Assembly: GCA_032718565.1 (NCBI GenBank)
Contig: JAVGVS010000393.1
Location: forward strand, 228,470 to 292,469
Source of the DNA: Distichodus sexfasciatus
Taxonomy: Eukaryota > Chordata > Actinopteri > Characiformes > Distichodontidae
Length of the DNA: 64,000 nt
Direction of reading: 5' to 3'
A program made the translations under genes and the position numbers. Positions 29,958 to 39,984 of this stretch are shown here, one piece after another (the first letter of the stretch is position 1; each line of letters begins with the position of its first letter). Under the pieces are notes generated by a model that was not told the DNA's origin, ran no database searches, and saw only the letters and a program-made list of their open reading frames with translations.

Positions 29958-31140
29958 CTAGTAGTTTTTCCTCAGTTTTTTTCTATCCAGTGTTTATCTT
30001 CTCACCATGGTTTTGGACCGCAGTCGTATGAGAGTTTTAAGTAACCTTAGAAACATATGCAATAAAAAGATTTTTTTGGGCCAAATATTATTTTTGCTGC
30101 GCTGGCCGTTCGCTGACATCACGCCGCGGGTGTAAAACACTAGATCAGAATGGCGAGCACCTGAGCGGTGTTTATAGATGACTCATGGGAAAACAAACCG
30201 CAGCGTCGATCACCCCTGACCGGGGCTGGCTCATCGCGCCGTGTTCGCTATTTAGCATGAAGCAACATGGACACGGAGGCCCTCGGCCGTCCCGCTCGCC
30301 GGCCAAATCCAAACCCTGGGAAGCTGCCGCTCCCGTGTCCTCAAGTTACCATCAGCAAAACTCGCTAGACACAGTTGCCACGGCACCGAGCTGCGATCTT
30401 CACGCACCACCTGGCCTCACCTGTTTGGGGTAAAATCTGTGTCAGTATCACGTGCTTCGACATTAAAAATAACGTTCCACTTAATACAGTGTTAATGTTA
30501 TTTTTCACTTACCCTCATCCCTGTCAAACACCCACTATGTCTTAGGGGTCCGTTCAGGCGGTTTTGCAAAGATATAAAACTAGACAATGTTTGAGAGAAG
30601 TGTTGAAAAGTCAAGATTAAGCTCAAAAAAATTTAAAACGTTGGCAAAGATGAATGTTTACTATTAGATTAGTCTCGGTGTCGAATGTTGAACCCCATCT
30701 GTTAGGACACACCAAAATCACACTGCTAAAATCATTAGGAAAACTAAACTGTCTGAATGCTTGTGTAATGGGTCCAACTGGGAATTTTCCGAGTCATTTG
30801 ACTTTTACGGTTTGATTTAAGTAAGTTTTCATTGTGATTAATTAATTTCCATTAGTATTACATTATGTTAATGAATAGTGTTCCTTAGAAACCGTAAACA
30901 CTGTTACTTAACAGAGCAGAACAAAACTCTACTGAATTGAAACTTTGGATTCTAATGGACTTATCAGGGAAGTTTTTAGAGGACCATCTGCCTAATTATT
31001 GAGAGATTTCGCATTTTCATTCACAGTGTCTGTTGAGGGAGTTGCCTCACGGTTTCATTCCTCTCTTTATTTACCTTCCTTTAAACACACGGCCTGCCGT
31101 CCCACACTTGTAGGCTGAATACGCATCCTAACGCTCTCTC
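29958..31140. other. No gene; GC-rich non-repetitive block 30090-30440
   Basis: Positions 30090-30440 are GC-rich (ATCACGCCGCGGGTGTAAAA, CCTCGGCCGTCCCGCTCGCC) and non-repetitive. An 82-codon open frame there has no domain. A regulatory element or CpG-type site is possible. The remainder to 31140 is AT-rich with nothing recognised. Confidence 0.35.
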
Positions 31141-31142
31141 TT

Positions 31143-31332
31143 TCTACTTCTAGTTTATTGTATATTTTATATTCTGTTTATATATTGTTTATTCTATGTG
31201 CATTATTAGCTCTTTGTTGCTTGTCCTTTGTTCTTTGCACTGTTCAAACTGGAGCCACGTCGTCTCGTCTCTCTCTGTACTTGCACAGTATACAGCAGAG
31301 ATGACAAAGTTGACTTTGACTTTGACTTTATA
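31143..31332 (+). mobile_element. 5'-truncated Rex1-like LINE, 3' UTR only
   Basis: TATATTGTTTATTCTATGTG, GGAGCCACGTCGTCTCGTCT, ACAGCAGAGATGACAAAGT and the tail TTGACTTTGACTTTGACTTT match the end of the 34380-38043 element. It interrupts the left end of the 31333-32235 element. Confidence 0.88.
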
Positions 31333-32235
31333 TATGAAGTAAAATCTAATATTCCACTTGTGATGAAACTAAAACATCATTGTTTCATATTATCATTTAT
31401 TTCGTGGTGTTGCAAAATAAAGTTTAAGGCAGTATTTTTACATGGTTTGGATGAGGGTTTGCGGTAGACAATATTACGGTAATATACTATATTTGTGCCT
31501 TAATTCTAAGCCAGTCCCTCCTGGACTTTGCGGGCCTTTTTTGAGATTGTAAAATGTCTGATTTTGCTGTAGCTTTTCTTAAACTTTGCGTTGGAAGTTG
31601 AGGTGTTTTTAGGCGTTTTGTTGCAATAAAGTTGCAGGAGCAAGTCAATGTTGCGGAAAGAAGTTGCGATTTTCTCCTTTTATAATTACTCGTTAACAAT
31701 TAATTAAAATGATGGGAACAAAACTACTATGGGCCCTGCAGTGTATTTTGGTGCCCGTCTAGGGTTGGTCCACAATGATTGGTCAAAAATTGCGGAAAAA
31801 TTATGGTAATTAATCAAAAATTCAACGTCAGGATGAATTGGCTGAATTTTGTGTTAATAGTTAACATCACAAAATCCGGGAGGGTCTGCTAAAAGCAGAA
31901 GAACTATCACAAGCAAAATATTGTGTTTGTAAGCACTCAAGTCAGACTACATGCACACTCAAAACACTCTGTCCACGCTCAGATCTGTTGAGCACCAAAG
32001 GTGCCACATATCGCCTTAAAGACACCTTACTAGAGCACAGTAAAATGTGCCAACTTTTACAGACATTTTACAGTGTAAAAAGCGACGTCACTAGAGCGCC
32101 GAAAAAAAGTGGTGTAAAAAGCGCCGGTATGTTAAAGCATATACTTTTCAGCTGAATTTACAGAAAATGTACTATTTCGTGATGTGAAATGACATCAGGA
32201 TATAAGATATTGATCATATCGCACGGCCCTATATT
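31333..32235. mobile_element. DNA element AGGGCTGTAAGATATGAC, copy 2, left end lost
   Basis: It shares CGTGGTGTTGCAAAATAAAG, GGTTTGGATGAGGGTTTGCG, CACAAGCAAAATATTGTG and the right end GATCATATCGCACGGCCCT with copy 1. The left terminal repeat is replaced by the LINE tail. A CAG-ended element is inserted at 31512-31888, close to the place where copy 1 carries a SINE-C. Confidence 0.6.
31512..31888. mobile_element. CAGTCCCTCC-ended DNA element, copy 1, carrying a SINE-C piece
   Basis: The left end CAGTCCCTCCTGGACTTTGC and the right end AAATCCGGGAGGGTCTG are inverted repeats. Interior GAAAGAAGTTGCGATTTTCT and ATGATTGGTCAAAAATTG are shared with 38657-39239 and 53190-53518. At about 31732-31772 it holds a SINE-C 3' fragment (GGGCCCTGCAGTGTATTTTG, GTTGGTCC). 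The hAT-like CAG end suggests that superfamily, but the flanking 8-mers (TTCTAAGC, CTAAAAGC) match poorly. Confidence 0.6.
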
Positions 32236-32789
32236 GGATTATAAACGTATTGGACGGAACTAATCAGAACAAATTATACGAAAGCTAGAGATCTGAAACC
32301 CTGTGCTCAGAAGCTTGATGTCAAGTTTGACAGGATGAGGATTTATTTGATCAAAGCTGCAAACCACCATACTCAGCCATGAAATAATCTGCACTTTTAT
32401 GTTTTACTTTAGCCTGCATGTGGGTTGCATTGTACATCCGTCAGCCGAGCGGTAGATTGCAATGATATATCTATACGCAGCGAGTATTATATATAGCAGG
32501 TGTGCACGAGGAGATAAAATGATCATAAGTATAATATCTAAATAGCTTAATAGCGTGGGCATGTGTGATTTTATCTGAGTAATTAAAGTGTTGAATCGCG
32601 TTCAGCTGCATCTTTAAGAACATCTGCTGTCCTGGATTGGGAGAGATAATAGTGTTCTCTTTTTTAGTCCAGGATTTATGTCATTCCTTATAATGTCATG
32701 GTTTATATGGAAGTTTTGCAGTTTTGCATTTTCCTGTTCTTATGTTATATGAAGGTTATAAACTGATTATAAAACAAATATGAAAAGCA
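32236..32789. other. No recognised feature
   Basis: AT-rich intergenic sequence; no shared repeat and no exon supported. Confidence 0.4.
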
Positions 32790-33006
32790 AACTCTGTACT
32801 GCTGTTGAACTGTTAGCATGCGAATCCAGGGCTGGTAAAGTTACCACTGAGGTACTTATGAGCAAGGTACCATCCCCAAGCACTGCTCCCCGGCCGCTCG
32901 TTAGCTGCCCGCTGCTCCTTCGTGGATGGGTTAAATGCAGAGGTCACATTTCGTTCTGGTGCACGGTGTGCTGTGTTCACAATGACAAAGAATCACTCAC
33001 TTTCAC
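32790..33006 (+). mobile_element. SINE-B copy
   Basis: A degenerate head, then TACCACTGAGGTACTTATGA, GCAAGGTACCATCCCCAAGC, GGATGGGTTAAATGCAGAGG, and the terminus TCACAATGACAAAGAATCAC. The B box is degenerate. Confidence 0.78.
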
Positions 33007-33533
33007 AAATGTTACACATTATTATAATTGTTCAGAATTGCAACATGGAATATGCCAGTGTTGAATTATTTCTTTTACAACAATGTAACAAATTAGGTAA
33101 TGACTATTATTTATAAAAACACTTATGTTATCTATTAACACAGGGTTTCCTTGTCATATAGTATTACCTCAACAGTGATAAATGACTGAAACTGTTTTTC
33201 TGTGAAATAGAGAAATTAATGTTGTTGCTTATTTTGGCTGAGGAGGTTTACTCTCCCTTAAACTCAATCCTGGTTGGCTGGAGATGTCTCTGCTTGCTTC
33301 GTTAATCTCATCTCTGTATATCTGTCATCTTGGTATCATATAACCATCACAATCTTTTAAAAAATGTTGATTTTTATTTTTAAAGTAAGTTGCTGGAGAA
33401 AAGCTGATCAGACCATTGCTGGTGGAGTGCTGTTAGTGTTTCAGTCTTCTAGGGCTGGGCAATGAGTCGAAAATAAATCATTCGTAACCTCTACACTTTT
33501 TGCTTTTTAAATATTAAACTCAATTAAGTTAAA

Positions 33534-33692
33534 ATGAGTGATTATTTGTCATTGTGAACACACCACAGCACAGCACACAGTGCACCACAACCAAATGTGA
33601 CCTCTGCATTTGACCCAGTGGGCAGCTATCAAGCGCCTGGGGAGGTACCTTGCTCATGAGAACCTCGGTGATACCTTTACCAGTCTGGGATT
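33534..33692 (-). mobile_element. SINE-B, truncated
   Basis: On the minus strand it ends TTCACAATGACAAATAATCA. It has GCAGAGGTCACATTTGGTTG and CTCATGAGCAAGGTACC. The segment CTCCTTCACGGATGG between is lost compared with other copies. Confidence 0.8.
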
Positions 33693-33918
33693 CTATTTCA
33701 TCTGGCCCTTGACGGTTATGTCAGTTATTTTTTTAATGATATTAATACGATTCCCCAGTGTGCGTTCATGTACTTTCTCCTTAAAAACACACTACTGCAT
33801 GTATTATCACATGATTCTGCCCCATCCAGTCTTCTGTGTTTCCTTCATTCATTTTAAAATCACAAAGATATGCAGTGTCTCCTTAGCGGAAAACACCAGC
33901 TTTAGTAGTTGAACACAT

Positions 33919-34196
33919 TAATTCATTCATTCATTCATTATCTGATCCACTTAATCCCAACTGGGGTCGCGGGGGGACTGGAGCCTGTTCTGGGAACTAA
34001 CCCTGGGCAGGTGCCAACACACTGCAGAGCGCACATAGTCACACAATCAGACTCTCAGACTCTCAGTCACACCATACAGGGCCAATTAAGAGTCACCAAT
34101 TAACCTATAGTGCATGTTTTGGACTGTGGGACGAAACCCATGCAAACTCCGGGGATCGAACCCAGGACCGCTGCGCCGCTGTGCCACCGTGCCGCC
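33919..34196 (-). mobile_element. SINE-C, full length
   Basis: The minus strand begins GGCGGCACGGTGGCACAGCG with a B box GGGTTCGATCCCC, then CCACAGTCCAAAACATGCAC, TTAATTGGTGACTCTTAATT, GTGTTGGCACCTGCCCAGGG and AATGAATGAATGAATGAAT. The stretch CAGCAAGAAGG through TTTCTGTGTGGAG is deleted. Confidence 0.82.
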
Positions 34197-34357
34197 TACT
34201 TGAACATATTTACAATACAAGCCTTGTTAGTGATAATTAGCGTAAACGAACTAACTTCGTTAATCATAATCGAGGCAAAATGTTCAATGAATCGTGATAT
34301 TGATTTGAGCTCATATCGTCCTACTTTCTCCATTTTTTCTTTTTTGGTTTTGGTTTT

Positions 34358-34379
34358 GTTGGTGGTCTAGTAGTAGGAC
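34358..34379 (+). mobile_element. SINE-A, first part (interrupted by the LINE)
   Basis: GTTGGTGGTCTAGTAGTAGGAC is the SINE-A head up to the LINE target site. The rest continues at 38044. AGGAC (34375-34379) is the left copy of the LINE target duplication. Confidence 0.8.
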
Positions 34380-34492
34380 TTCTGGCGGCACCACGAGCAG
34401 GCAGCGGCTAAAAGCGCTCCAGGGAATTCAGTGTTTTTATACTGATTCTCGTCCGTTTTGTCTACTTTCCGTTTTGTTTGTGATCAAGTACG

Positions 34493-36004
34493 ATGCGTAT
34501 CACCTACAACAGACACACCCTGCTCGAAATCGGAAGAAAATGCACAATTCCTCCGCCAAATCTGCCGTCGGAGACGCTACGGAGCCTGGGCAAGGCAACG
34601 AGGCGCAGCTGGCCGAAACGGAAGCGCTGTTCCCGGAAACAGAAGCGGGGCAAGCGTGCAGGCTTTAGCACGAGGCTAAAAGCTAACCCGGCCCGACCGG
34701 CACTTCCATCTGTCCTGCTCTCCAACGTCCGCTCACTGGACAATAAAATGGACTATCTGTGGCTCCAGCAATCAAGCCAGCGTGAGGTAAAGAACTGCTG
34801 CGTTTTTATCTTCACGGAAACGTGGCTGAATGCGGACATCGCGGACTCGGCTATCCAGCTAAGCGGGCTAGCATGCTATCGGGCCGACAGAGAAGCCTCT
34901 TTGTCCGGTAAGAGCCGCGGAGGCGGGTTGTGCGTCTACATTAACCAACTCTGGTGCACGAACTCCGCTGAAGTGAGTCGCCACTGCTCACCACAGATAG
35001 AGTTTCTCGTCATAAAGTGCCGCCCGTTCTACCTGCCGAGAGAATTCTCCGTGGTGCTAATCGTAGCCGTGTACCTGCCGCCTAGCGCTAATGCTAACCT
35101 GGCGCTAGCTGAACTGTACGAGGCTATCAACAAGCTCCAGACTGCGCACCCGGACGGATTTCTCATCATTGCCGGCGACTTCAACCACGGGAACCTGAAG
35201 TCAGTTCTCCCCAAATTCCATCAACATGTGGACTTTGCTACGAGGGGGGAGAGCTGCCTGGATAAAGTTTACACCAACGTGCGTGGTGCCTACAAAGCAG
35301 CAGTGCACCCACACATCGACTCTTCAGACCACGCTACAGTGATGCTGCTGCCCGCATACTCATCGCTGCTGAAACGCACGAGACCTGCCAGGAAGACCAT
35401 CAGAGTCTGGCCCAGTGGAGCTGTCTCAGCACTCCAGGGCTGTTTTGAGTGCACGGACTGGAATGTTTTTAAAGAGGCGGCGACGTACGACGGCTTCATC
35501 AACCTGGACGAGTTTGCAGAATCTGTGACTTGCTACATCTCCAAGTGCATAGAGGATGTTACCGTCCTGAAGAACATCACCACTAGAGCCAACGAGAAGC
35601 CCTGGTTCACAGCACAGGTGCGTGCGCTGCTGAGAGAGAGAGATGCTGCTTTCTGGTCCGGGAGTAAAGCTGCCCTCAGAGCAGCCAGGGCTAACCTCTC
35701 TCGCTCTATCCGTCAAGCAAAGCGAGCGCACGCAAAAAAGATCCAGAACCATTTCAATGACACAAAAGACTCTCGCAGGCTATGGCAGGGCATCCAGGCT
35801 GTCACCCAATACAAGCCAGCACCAAGCAGCTGTGAGGGGGATGCCACACTCCCTAAAGAACTGAACAAGTTCTATGCATGGTTTGATGCACTGAACAACA
35901 CGCAGACGACGAAAGCAACGCCTCCCATCACCGACCAAGGTCAACCCACGAAAAGCTGCCGGTCCAGACAACATTCCAGGTCGTGTGCTGAGAGACTGCG
36001 CTGA
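34493..36004 (+). CDS. LINE endonuclease domain part of the polyprotein
   Basis: The frame runs 503 codons. Residues 1-73 are basic and of unknown role. An apurinic/apyrimidinic-type endonuclease follows: SNVRS with the family Asn (residues 77-81), FTETWLN with the metal-binding Glu (about 109), GDFNHGN (228-234) and SSDHAT with the terminal Asp-His pair (277-282). The domain nicks target DNA to prime reverse transcription. A linker rich in Arg and Ala (375-450) precedes the RT region. After about residue 484 the reading moves to the next frame: KAAGPDNIPGRVL, RT motif 0, appears from 35952 in the frame of the following entry. All endonuclease hallmark residues are intact. Confidence 0.9.
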   Translation: MRITYNRHTLLEIGRKCTIPPPNLPSETLRSLGKATRRSWPKRKRCSRKQKRGKRAGFSTRLKANPARPALPSVLLSNVRSLDNKMDYLWLQQSSQREVKNCCVFIFTETWLNADIADSAIQLSGLACYRADREASLSGKSRGGGLCVYINQLWCTNSAEVSRHCSPQIEFLVIKCRPFYLPREFSVVLIVAVYLPPSANANLALAELYEAINKLQTAHPDGFLIIAGDFNHGNLKSVLPKFHQHVDFATRGESCLDKVYTNVRGAYKAAVHPHIDSSDHATVMLLPAYSSLLKRTRPARKTIRVWPSGAVSALQGCFECTDWNVFKEAATYDGFINLDEFAESVTCYISKCIEDVTVLKNITTRANEKPWFTAQVRALLRERDAAFWSGSKAALRAARANLSRSIRQAKRAHAKKIQNHFNDTKDSRRLWQGIQAVTQYKPAPSSCEGDATLPKELNKFYAWFDALNNTQTTKATPPITDQGQPTKSCRSRQHSRSCAERLR

Positions 36005-37322
36005 CCAGCTAGCCGAGGTGTTCACGGACTTCTTCAACACTTCGCTGAGCCAGATGATCGTCCCAGCGTGCTTCAAGTCCACCAACATCATCCCAGTGCC
36101 AAAGAAATCTTCAGTTTCCTGCCTGAATGACCACCGGCCCATCGCTCTGACCCCCATCACCATGAAGTGCCTTGAGAGACTTGTCATGGCACAGGTGAAA
36201 GGCAACCTCCCCCACTCACTGGACCCTCTGCAGTTTGCCTATCGCACAAACAGGTCGACTGAGGACGCGATATCCACTGCACTCCACCTTTCCCTCTCAC
36301 ACCTGGACAATAAAGACTCTTATGTTAGATTGCTGTTCATAGACTTTAGTTCAGCATTCAACACCATCATCCCCCAAAGACTGTGTATGAAACTGAGCAA
36401 GCTGGGACTGAGCACCTCACTCTGTAACTGGATTCTGGATTTCCTGTCAGAGAGACCTCAGTCCGTCCAAATCGGCGACAACATTTCCAGCACCATCAGG
36501 CTGAGTACCGGAGCTCCTCAGGGCTGCGTTCTCAGCCCACTTTTGTTTACACTCCTGACTCACGACTGCACCGCCCTGCACAGCTCAAACCACATCATCA
36601 AATTCGCCGATGACACGACCGTGGTGGGGCTCATCAGCAACAACGATGAGTCGGCGTATAGAGATGAGGTTCAGCAGCTGGCTGCCTGGTGCAGTGAGAA
36701 CAACCGGTCGCTGAATGTGGACAAAACAAAGGAAATGATCGTCGACTTCAGGAGAACTCGCTCCACCCACACACCACTCAGCATCCACGGTTCCACGGTT
36801 GAGACTGTAAAAAACACCAAGTTCCTGGGAGTTCACATCTCAGACGATCTCACCTGGACCACCAACACCACCTCCATCACCAAAAAGGCCCAGCAGCGTC
36901 TCCACTTCCTGAGACGGCTGAAGCGAGCCAACCTGCCCCCTCCCACCCTCACCACATTCTACAGGGGCACCATAGAGAGCGTCCTGACCAGCTGCATCTC
37001 TGCCTGGTTCGGTAACAGTGCTGTTGCCGATATCAGGTGGCTTCAAAGGGTGGTCAAGACAGCTGGCAACATCATCGGAGCGTCTCTTCTGCCGCTGCAG
37101 GACATCTTCTACAAGCGCTGCATCAGAAGGGCCTCCTGCATCGTGCTCGACCCCTCACACCCTTCACACAGACTGTTCACACTCCTTCCATCTGGCAGAC
37201 GCTTTCGCAGCATCAGGTCTCGATCCTCCAGGATGCGTGATAGCTTCTTCCCACAAGCCATCAGACTCTTGAACTCACTCTCTGCCATCACACTTCCCCC
37301 CACACACACACCTGGACTGTGA
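35985..37322 (+). CDS. LINE reverse transcriptase and C-terminal domain, frame-shifted
   Basis: This is the downstream part of the same polyprotein. Real RT sequence begins upstream of the first ATG, at about 35952. Motifs in order: RPIALTPITMKCLERL, QFAYRTNRSTEDAI, FIDFSSAFNTI (first catalytic Asp), GAPQGCVLSPLLF, IIKFADDTTVVGL with the catalytic Asp pair at about 36609-36614, and FLGVHISDDLTW, then a C-terminal domain ending SFFPQAIRLLNS and a stop at 37320. No internal stop. The only lesion found is the shift at about 35940-35952, consistent with a young copy. Length and motif spacing are normal for the group. Confidence 0.9.
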   Translation: MLRDCADQLAEVFTDFFNTSLSQMIVPACFKSTNIIPVPKKSSVSCLNDHRPIALTPITMKCLERLVMAQVKGNLPHSLDPLQFAYRTNRSTEDAISTALHLSLSHLDNKDSYVRLLFIDFSSAFNTIIPQRLCMKLSKLGLSTSLCNWILDFLSERPQSVQIGDNISSTIRLSTGAPQGCVLSPLLFTLLTHDCTALHSSNHIIKFADDTTVVGLISNNDESAYRDEVQQLAAWCSENNRSLNVDKTKEMIVDFRRTRSTHTPLSIHGSTVETVKNTKFLGVHISDDLTWTTNTTSITKKAQQRLHFLRRLKRANLPPPTLTTFYRGTIESVLTSCISAWFGNSAVADIRWLQRVVKTAGNIIGASLLPLQDIFYKRCIRRASCIVLDPSHPSHRLFTLLPSGRRFRSIRSRSSRMRDSFFPQAIRLLNSLSAITLPPTHTPGL

Positions 37323-38043
37323 AGAAACTGATTCTGTTGCACCACTGCACTTTACTTTACACACCACCGTCACTTTGATGCACAATAACTACTGTATGAT
37401 ACTGCACTGCTGCCACTTATTTGCACAAACATTATACGCTGCTGTACAAATGTTTGCACATACACTGGACATTGTACACATAAATAGCTGAATATAGTAT
37501 CTGTTATATTATAACCTTCTACCTCCTGCACATCCAATGTAAAATGTCAATCTGCACCTGTTTAAATGTTTGCATATTTGCACATATACTGAACATTGTA
37601 CTTGAAAATAGTCCAGATATAGTATCTGTCTATTATAACTCTACCTCTTGCACATTCAGTGTAAATGTCAATTTCAACCTGTTAAGAATACTGCATCCTG
37701 ACTGGACAAACATGTTTACCCTATGTTTATTTCTTTAGTCTCTAATTATATATATATATATTAAAAAAAAAAAAAAGAAATCCCTGTCTAGTTTAAAATG
37801 TATATTGCATATTGTCTGGCCTAAAATGTATATTGTTTAATGTATATTTTAGTATTTCTACTTATTTATTGTCTATCCCATGTGCCTAGTCGTGCCACTG
37901 CCTATTTATTCTCTGTTCTGCTGTTCTTTGTTTGTTTGCACTGGAAATAACCTGGAGCCACGTCGTCTCGTCTCTCTATGTATCTGTACAGTATATAGCA
38001 GAGATGACAATAAAGTTTGACTTTGACTTTGACTTTGACTTTG
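37323..38043 (+). repeat. LINE 3' UTR with an internal tandem duplication
   Basis: About 125 bases are duplicated: 37446-37560 (TGTTTGCACATACACTGGAC, ATAGTATCTGTTATATTATA) and 37566-37685 (TGTTTGCATATTTGCACATA, ATAGTATCTGTCTATTATAA). An (AT)n-A tract lies at 37749-37776. The conserved end GGAGCCACGTCGTCTCGTCT ... GATGACAATAAAG with (TTTGAC)n follows. The last 200 bases are the part retained in all truncated copies. Confidence 0.85.
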
Positions 38044-38220
38044 AGGACACTCGCCTTTGGACCAAGAGGTTGTGGGTTCGAATCTGACCTCTGGCGTTAA
38101 CCAACACTGGGTCCCTGAGCAAGACCCTTTACCCTAAGTTGCTCTCAGGAGAACTGTCCCTGAAATAATGTAAGTCGCTCTGGATAAGACCTTCTGCTAA
38201 ATGCTGTAAATGTAAATGTC
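38044..38220 (+). mobile_element. SINE-A, second part (after the LINE)
   Basis: It resumes at AGGACACTCGCCTTTGGACC, with B box GTGGGTTCGAATCTGACC, then CCTGAGCAAGACCC and the tail CTCTGGATAAGACCTTCTGC, TGTAAATGTAAATG. Together with 34358-34379 it forms one SINE split by the LINE. Confidence 0.85.
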
Positions 38221-38656
38221 CATCAGCAATTACTTCAAAACTGTGAATGATGATGATGATGATAATGATGGTCACCCCGTCCTACATGCTCTTTCTGCTT
38301 TGGAGAGCAGTGTGATGATGAACAGCCTCTATCAGTGAATGCCATCACTGCATCTGTCAACAGTGTCTTGCACGGTCAGTACAGGCCTGAATGCTCTGGA
38401 GCTCCCTTTCAAAGCAAGTGGCAAAAGCACCGCACAAATTCCTTTATTCTTCGTCCTTTTAAGCTACATTTATTACTCCACTTAGATTCCATCTGAAGTA
38501 ATCATGCCGTTTTGATCAGCCTGATCGGGTCGAGATGCAGTGACCCATTTCAGTAACGTTCTAGGGTCTTGTCGGTGAGTCTGGAAAACTCATGTTTATT
38601 ATGCATGGCAAGCTTGTGATCACATTTGAGTGGATAATTGTTTTGTTAATATAAGG
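38221..38656. other. No gene; short (GAT)n
   Basis: A GATGATGATGATGATAATGATGG tract lies near 38248. The rest is non-repetitive and unassigned. Confidence 0.4.
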
Positions 38657-39239
38657 CAGTCCTCTCAGAATTTCACAGGCTTTTTTTGAGATTGTTGCGG
38701 CTTAAAATGTCTGATTTTGTGGGAGCTTTTCTATAAAAAAATGTGTTGAAAGTTGCAGTGTTGAGGTGGAAAGAAGTTGTGATTTACTCCTTTTATAATT
38801 ATTCTTTAACAAATAATTAAAACAAAGGGAACAAAACTGCTATGCGCCCTGCGGTGTGTTGGTGCCTGCCAAGGTTTGATCCCCGCCAGTAGTTAGTCAG
38901 TGGTCCCCGCCAGTCGCGCCCATAGTCCCGAGATAGGCTCAGATCCCCACCACGCCGACAGTTTTAACCTTTAACCATTTAGTTATTTTTTAAGGTAAAT
39001 CTGAGGCGTTTTATATCACGTTTCCTGCGTCTGTCTTCCAAACGTAACAAGGAAGTGAGTTCCCTGAAGTACGGCTCAACGCTTTATGGGAAATGACGAT
39101 GATTGACCAAAATTTGTGGAAAAGTTGAGGTAATTGGTCAAAATTGCAAGGTCATGACGAATTTGCAGCGCTTGGCTGAATTTGCGTTAATAGTTGTGAT
39201 CCCAACATCACGAAATCCTAGAGGGTCTGAAGAGACAGG
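38657..39239. mobile_element. CAGTCCCTCC-ended DNA element, copy 2, carrying a SINE-C piece
   Basis: The left end CAGTCCTCTCAGAATTTCAC and the right end CGAAATCCTAGAGGGTCTG are inverted. The SINE-C fragment lies at about 38846-38960 (GCCCTGCGGTGTGTTGGTGC, GCGCCCATAGTCCCGAGATA), at the same internal position (after GGAACAAAACTGCTATG) as in copy 1. Copy 3 at 53190 lacks it. Confidence 0.65.
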
Positions 39240-39573
39240 TGAGCAAAGTAATGCATAAGGGAACCAAATTAAGGCACTTTGATTGTAATTGAAATATATA
39301 GTTAAGATGCAGCAGTTTATAATTAATATTGGCTTTAAATAATGAAACATATATTTAAACAAATTCTAGAAAAATAAATAAATCAAGCTTAAATTCCAGA
39401 ATACTAAATTCACTACCAATATTTTATTCAGACACTAGCTATAGCTACAGTATCTATAATAAATATCATACTTTAGCTATGAGCTATGCTTTATTAAGAA
39501 ACTGAATATTTGCAACAATTGTGTACAAGTATCTGATAGAAAAATAAGAAGAAATACAATAGTTGGTTTTAGA
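39240..39573. other. AT-rich, no recognised feature
   Basis: AT-rich intergenic sequence; nothing recognised. Confidence 0.4.
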
Positions 39574-39808
39574 GAGTGATTATTTGTCATTGTTGAACAC
39601 AGCACACCACATAGTGCACCACAACCAACTGTGACCTTTACATTTGATCCCTCCGTGAAGGACCAGTGGGCAGCTTTTGGGGCAGCACCCGGAGAGCAGT
39701 GCTTTGGGACGGTACCTTGCTCATGAGTACCTCAGTGGTGACTGGACTTGAACCGGTGACCTCGCGATCACAGAGCCAACTCCCCAACCATTACGGTACC
39801 AACTGTAA
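39574..39808 (-). mobile_element. SINE-B, nearly full length
   Basis: The minus strand has a tRNA-like head (ACCGTAATGGTTGGGGAGTT), the B box ACCGGTTCAAGTCC, CTCATGAGCAAGGTACCGTC, and the terminus ACAATGACAAATAATCACTC. Confidence 0.85.
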
Positions 39809-39984
39809 CTTAAGATCTACCGTCCATTTAGTCCTCATCCCAAAAAGCAATTTATTTGTTAGAGGTCACATTCTCTCACAGTTTCTGGTCTAACCTAAAA
39901 TCAGTGTAAACAGCTAATAAAAACCATCCACCCCATTGTCACAAAACATTCGCAGTTGACCTCAACCTCTTAAACTTTGGCCTT

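Larger units (their letters stand above)
33443..34330. mobile_element. GGGCTGGGCAAT-type DNA element, copy 2, with two nested SINEs
   Basis: The left end CTAGGGCTGGGCAATGAGTC and the right end TTGAGCTCATATCGTCC bracket the sequence. Body pieces at 33775-33870 and 34270-34325 match copy 1 at 29305-29957. SINE-B (33534-33692) and SINE-C (33919-34196) interrupt it. No coding remnant is seen. Confidence 0.5.
34380..38043 (+). mobile_element. Near full-length Rex1-like LINE (3.66 kb)
   Basis: A non-LTR retrotransposon with a 5' UTR (34380-34492), one apurinic-type endonuclease plus reverse transcriptase reading frame split by one frameshift near 35945, and a 720-base 3' UTR ending in (GACTTT)n repeats. 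It is flanked by AGGAC at 34375-34379 and 38044-38048. RT residues FSSAFNT and the C-terminal architecture match the fish Rex1/Babar group of the CR1 assemblage, as known from Rex1 literature. There is no separate ORF1, again as in Rex1. Three short 3' copies occur elsewhere (9815, 31143, 62727), so the family has been active repeatedly. Confidence 0.88.
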
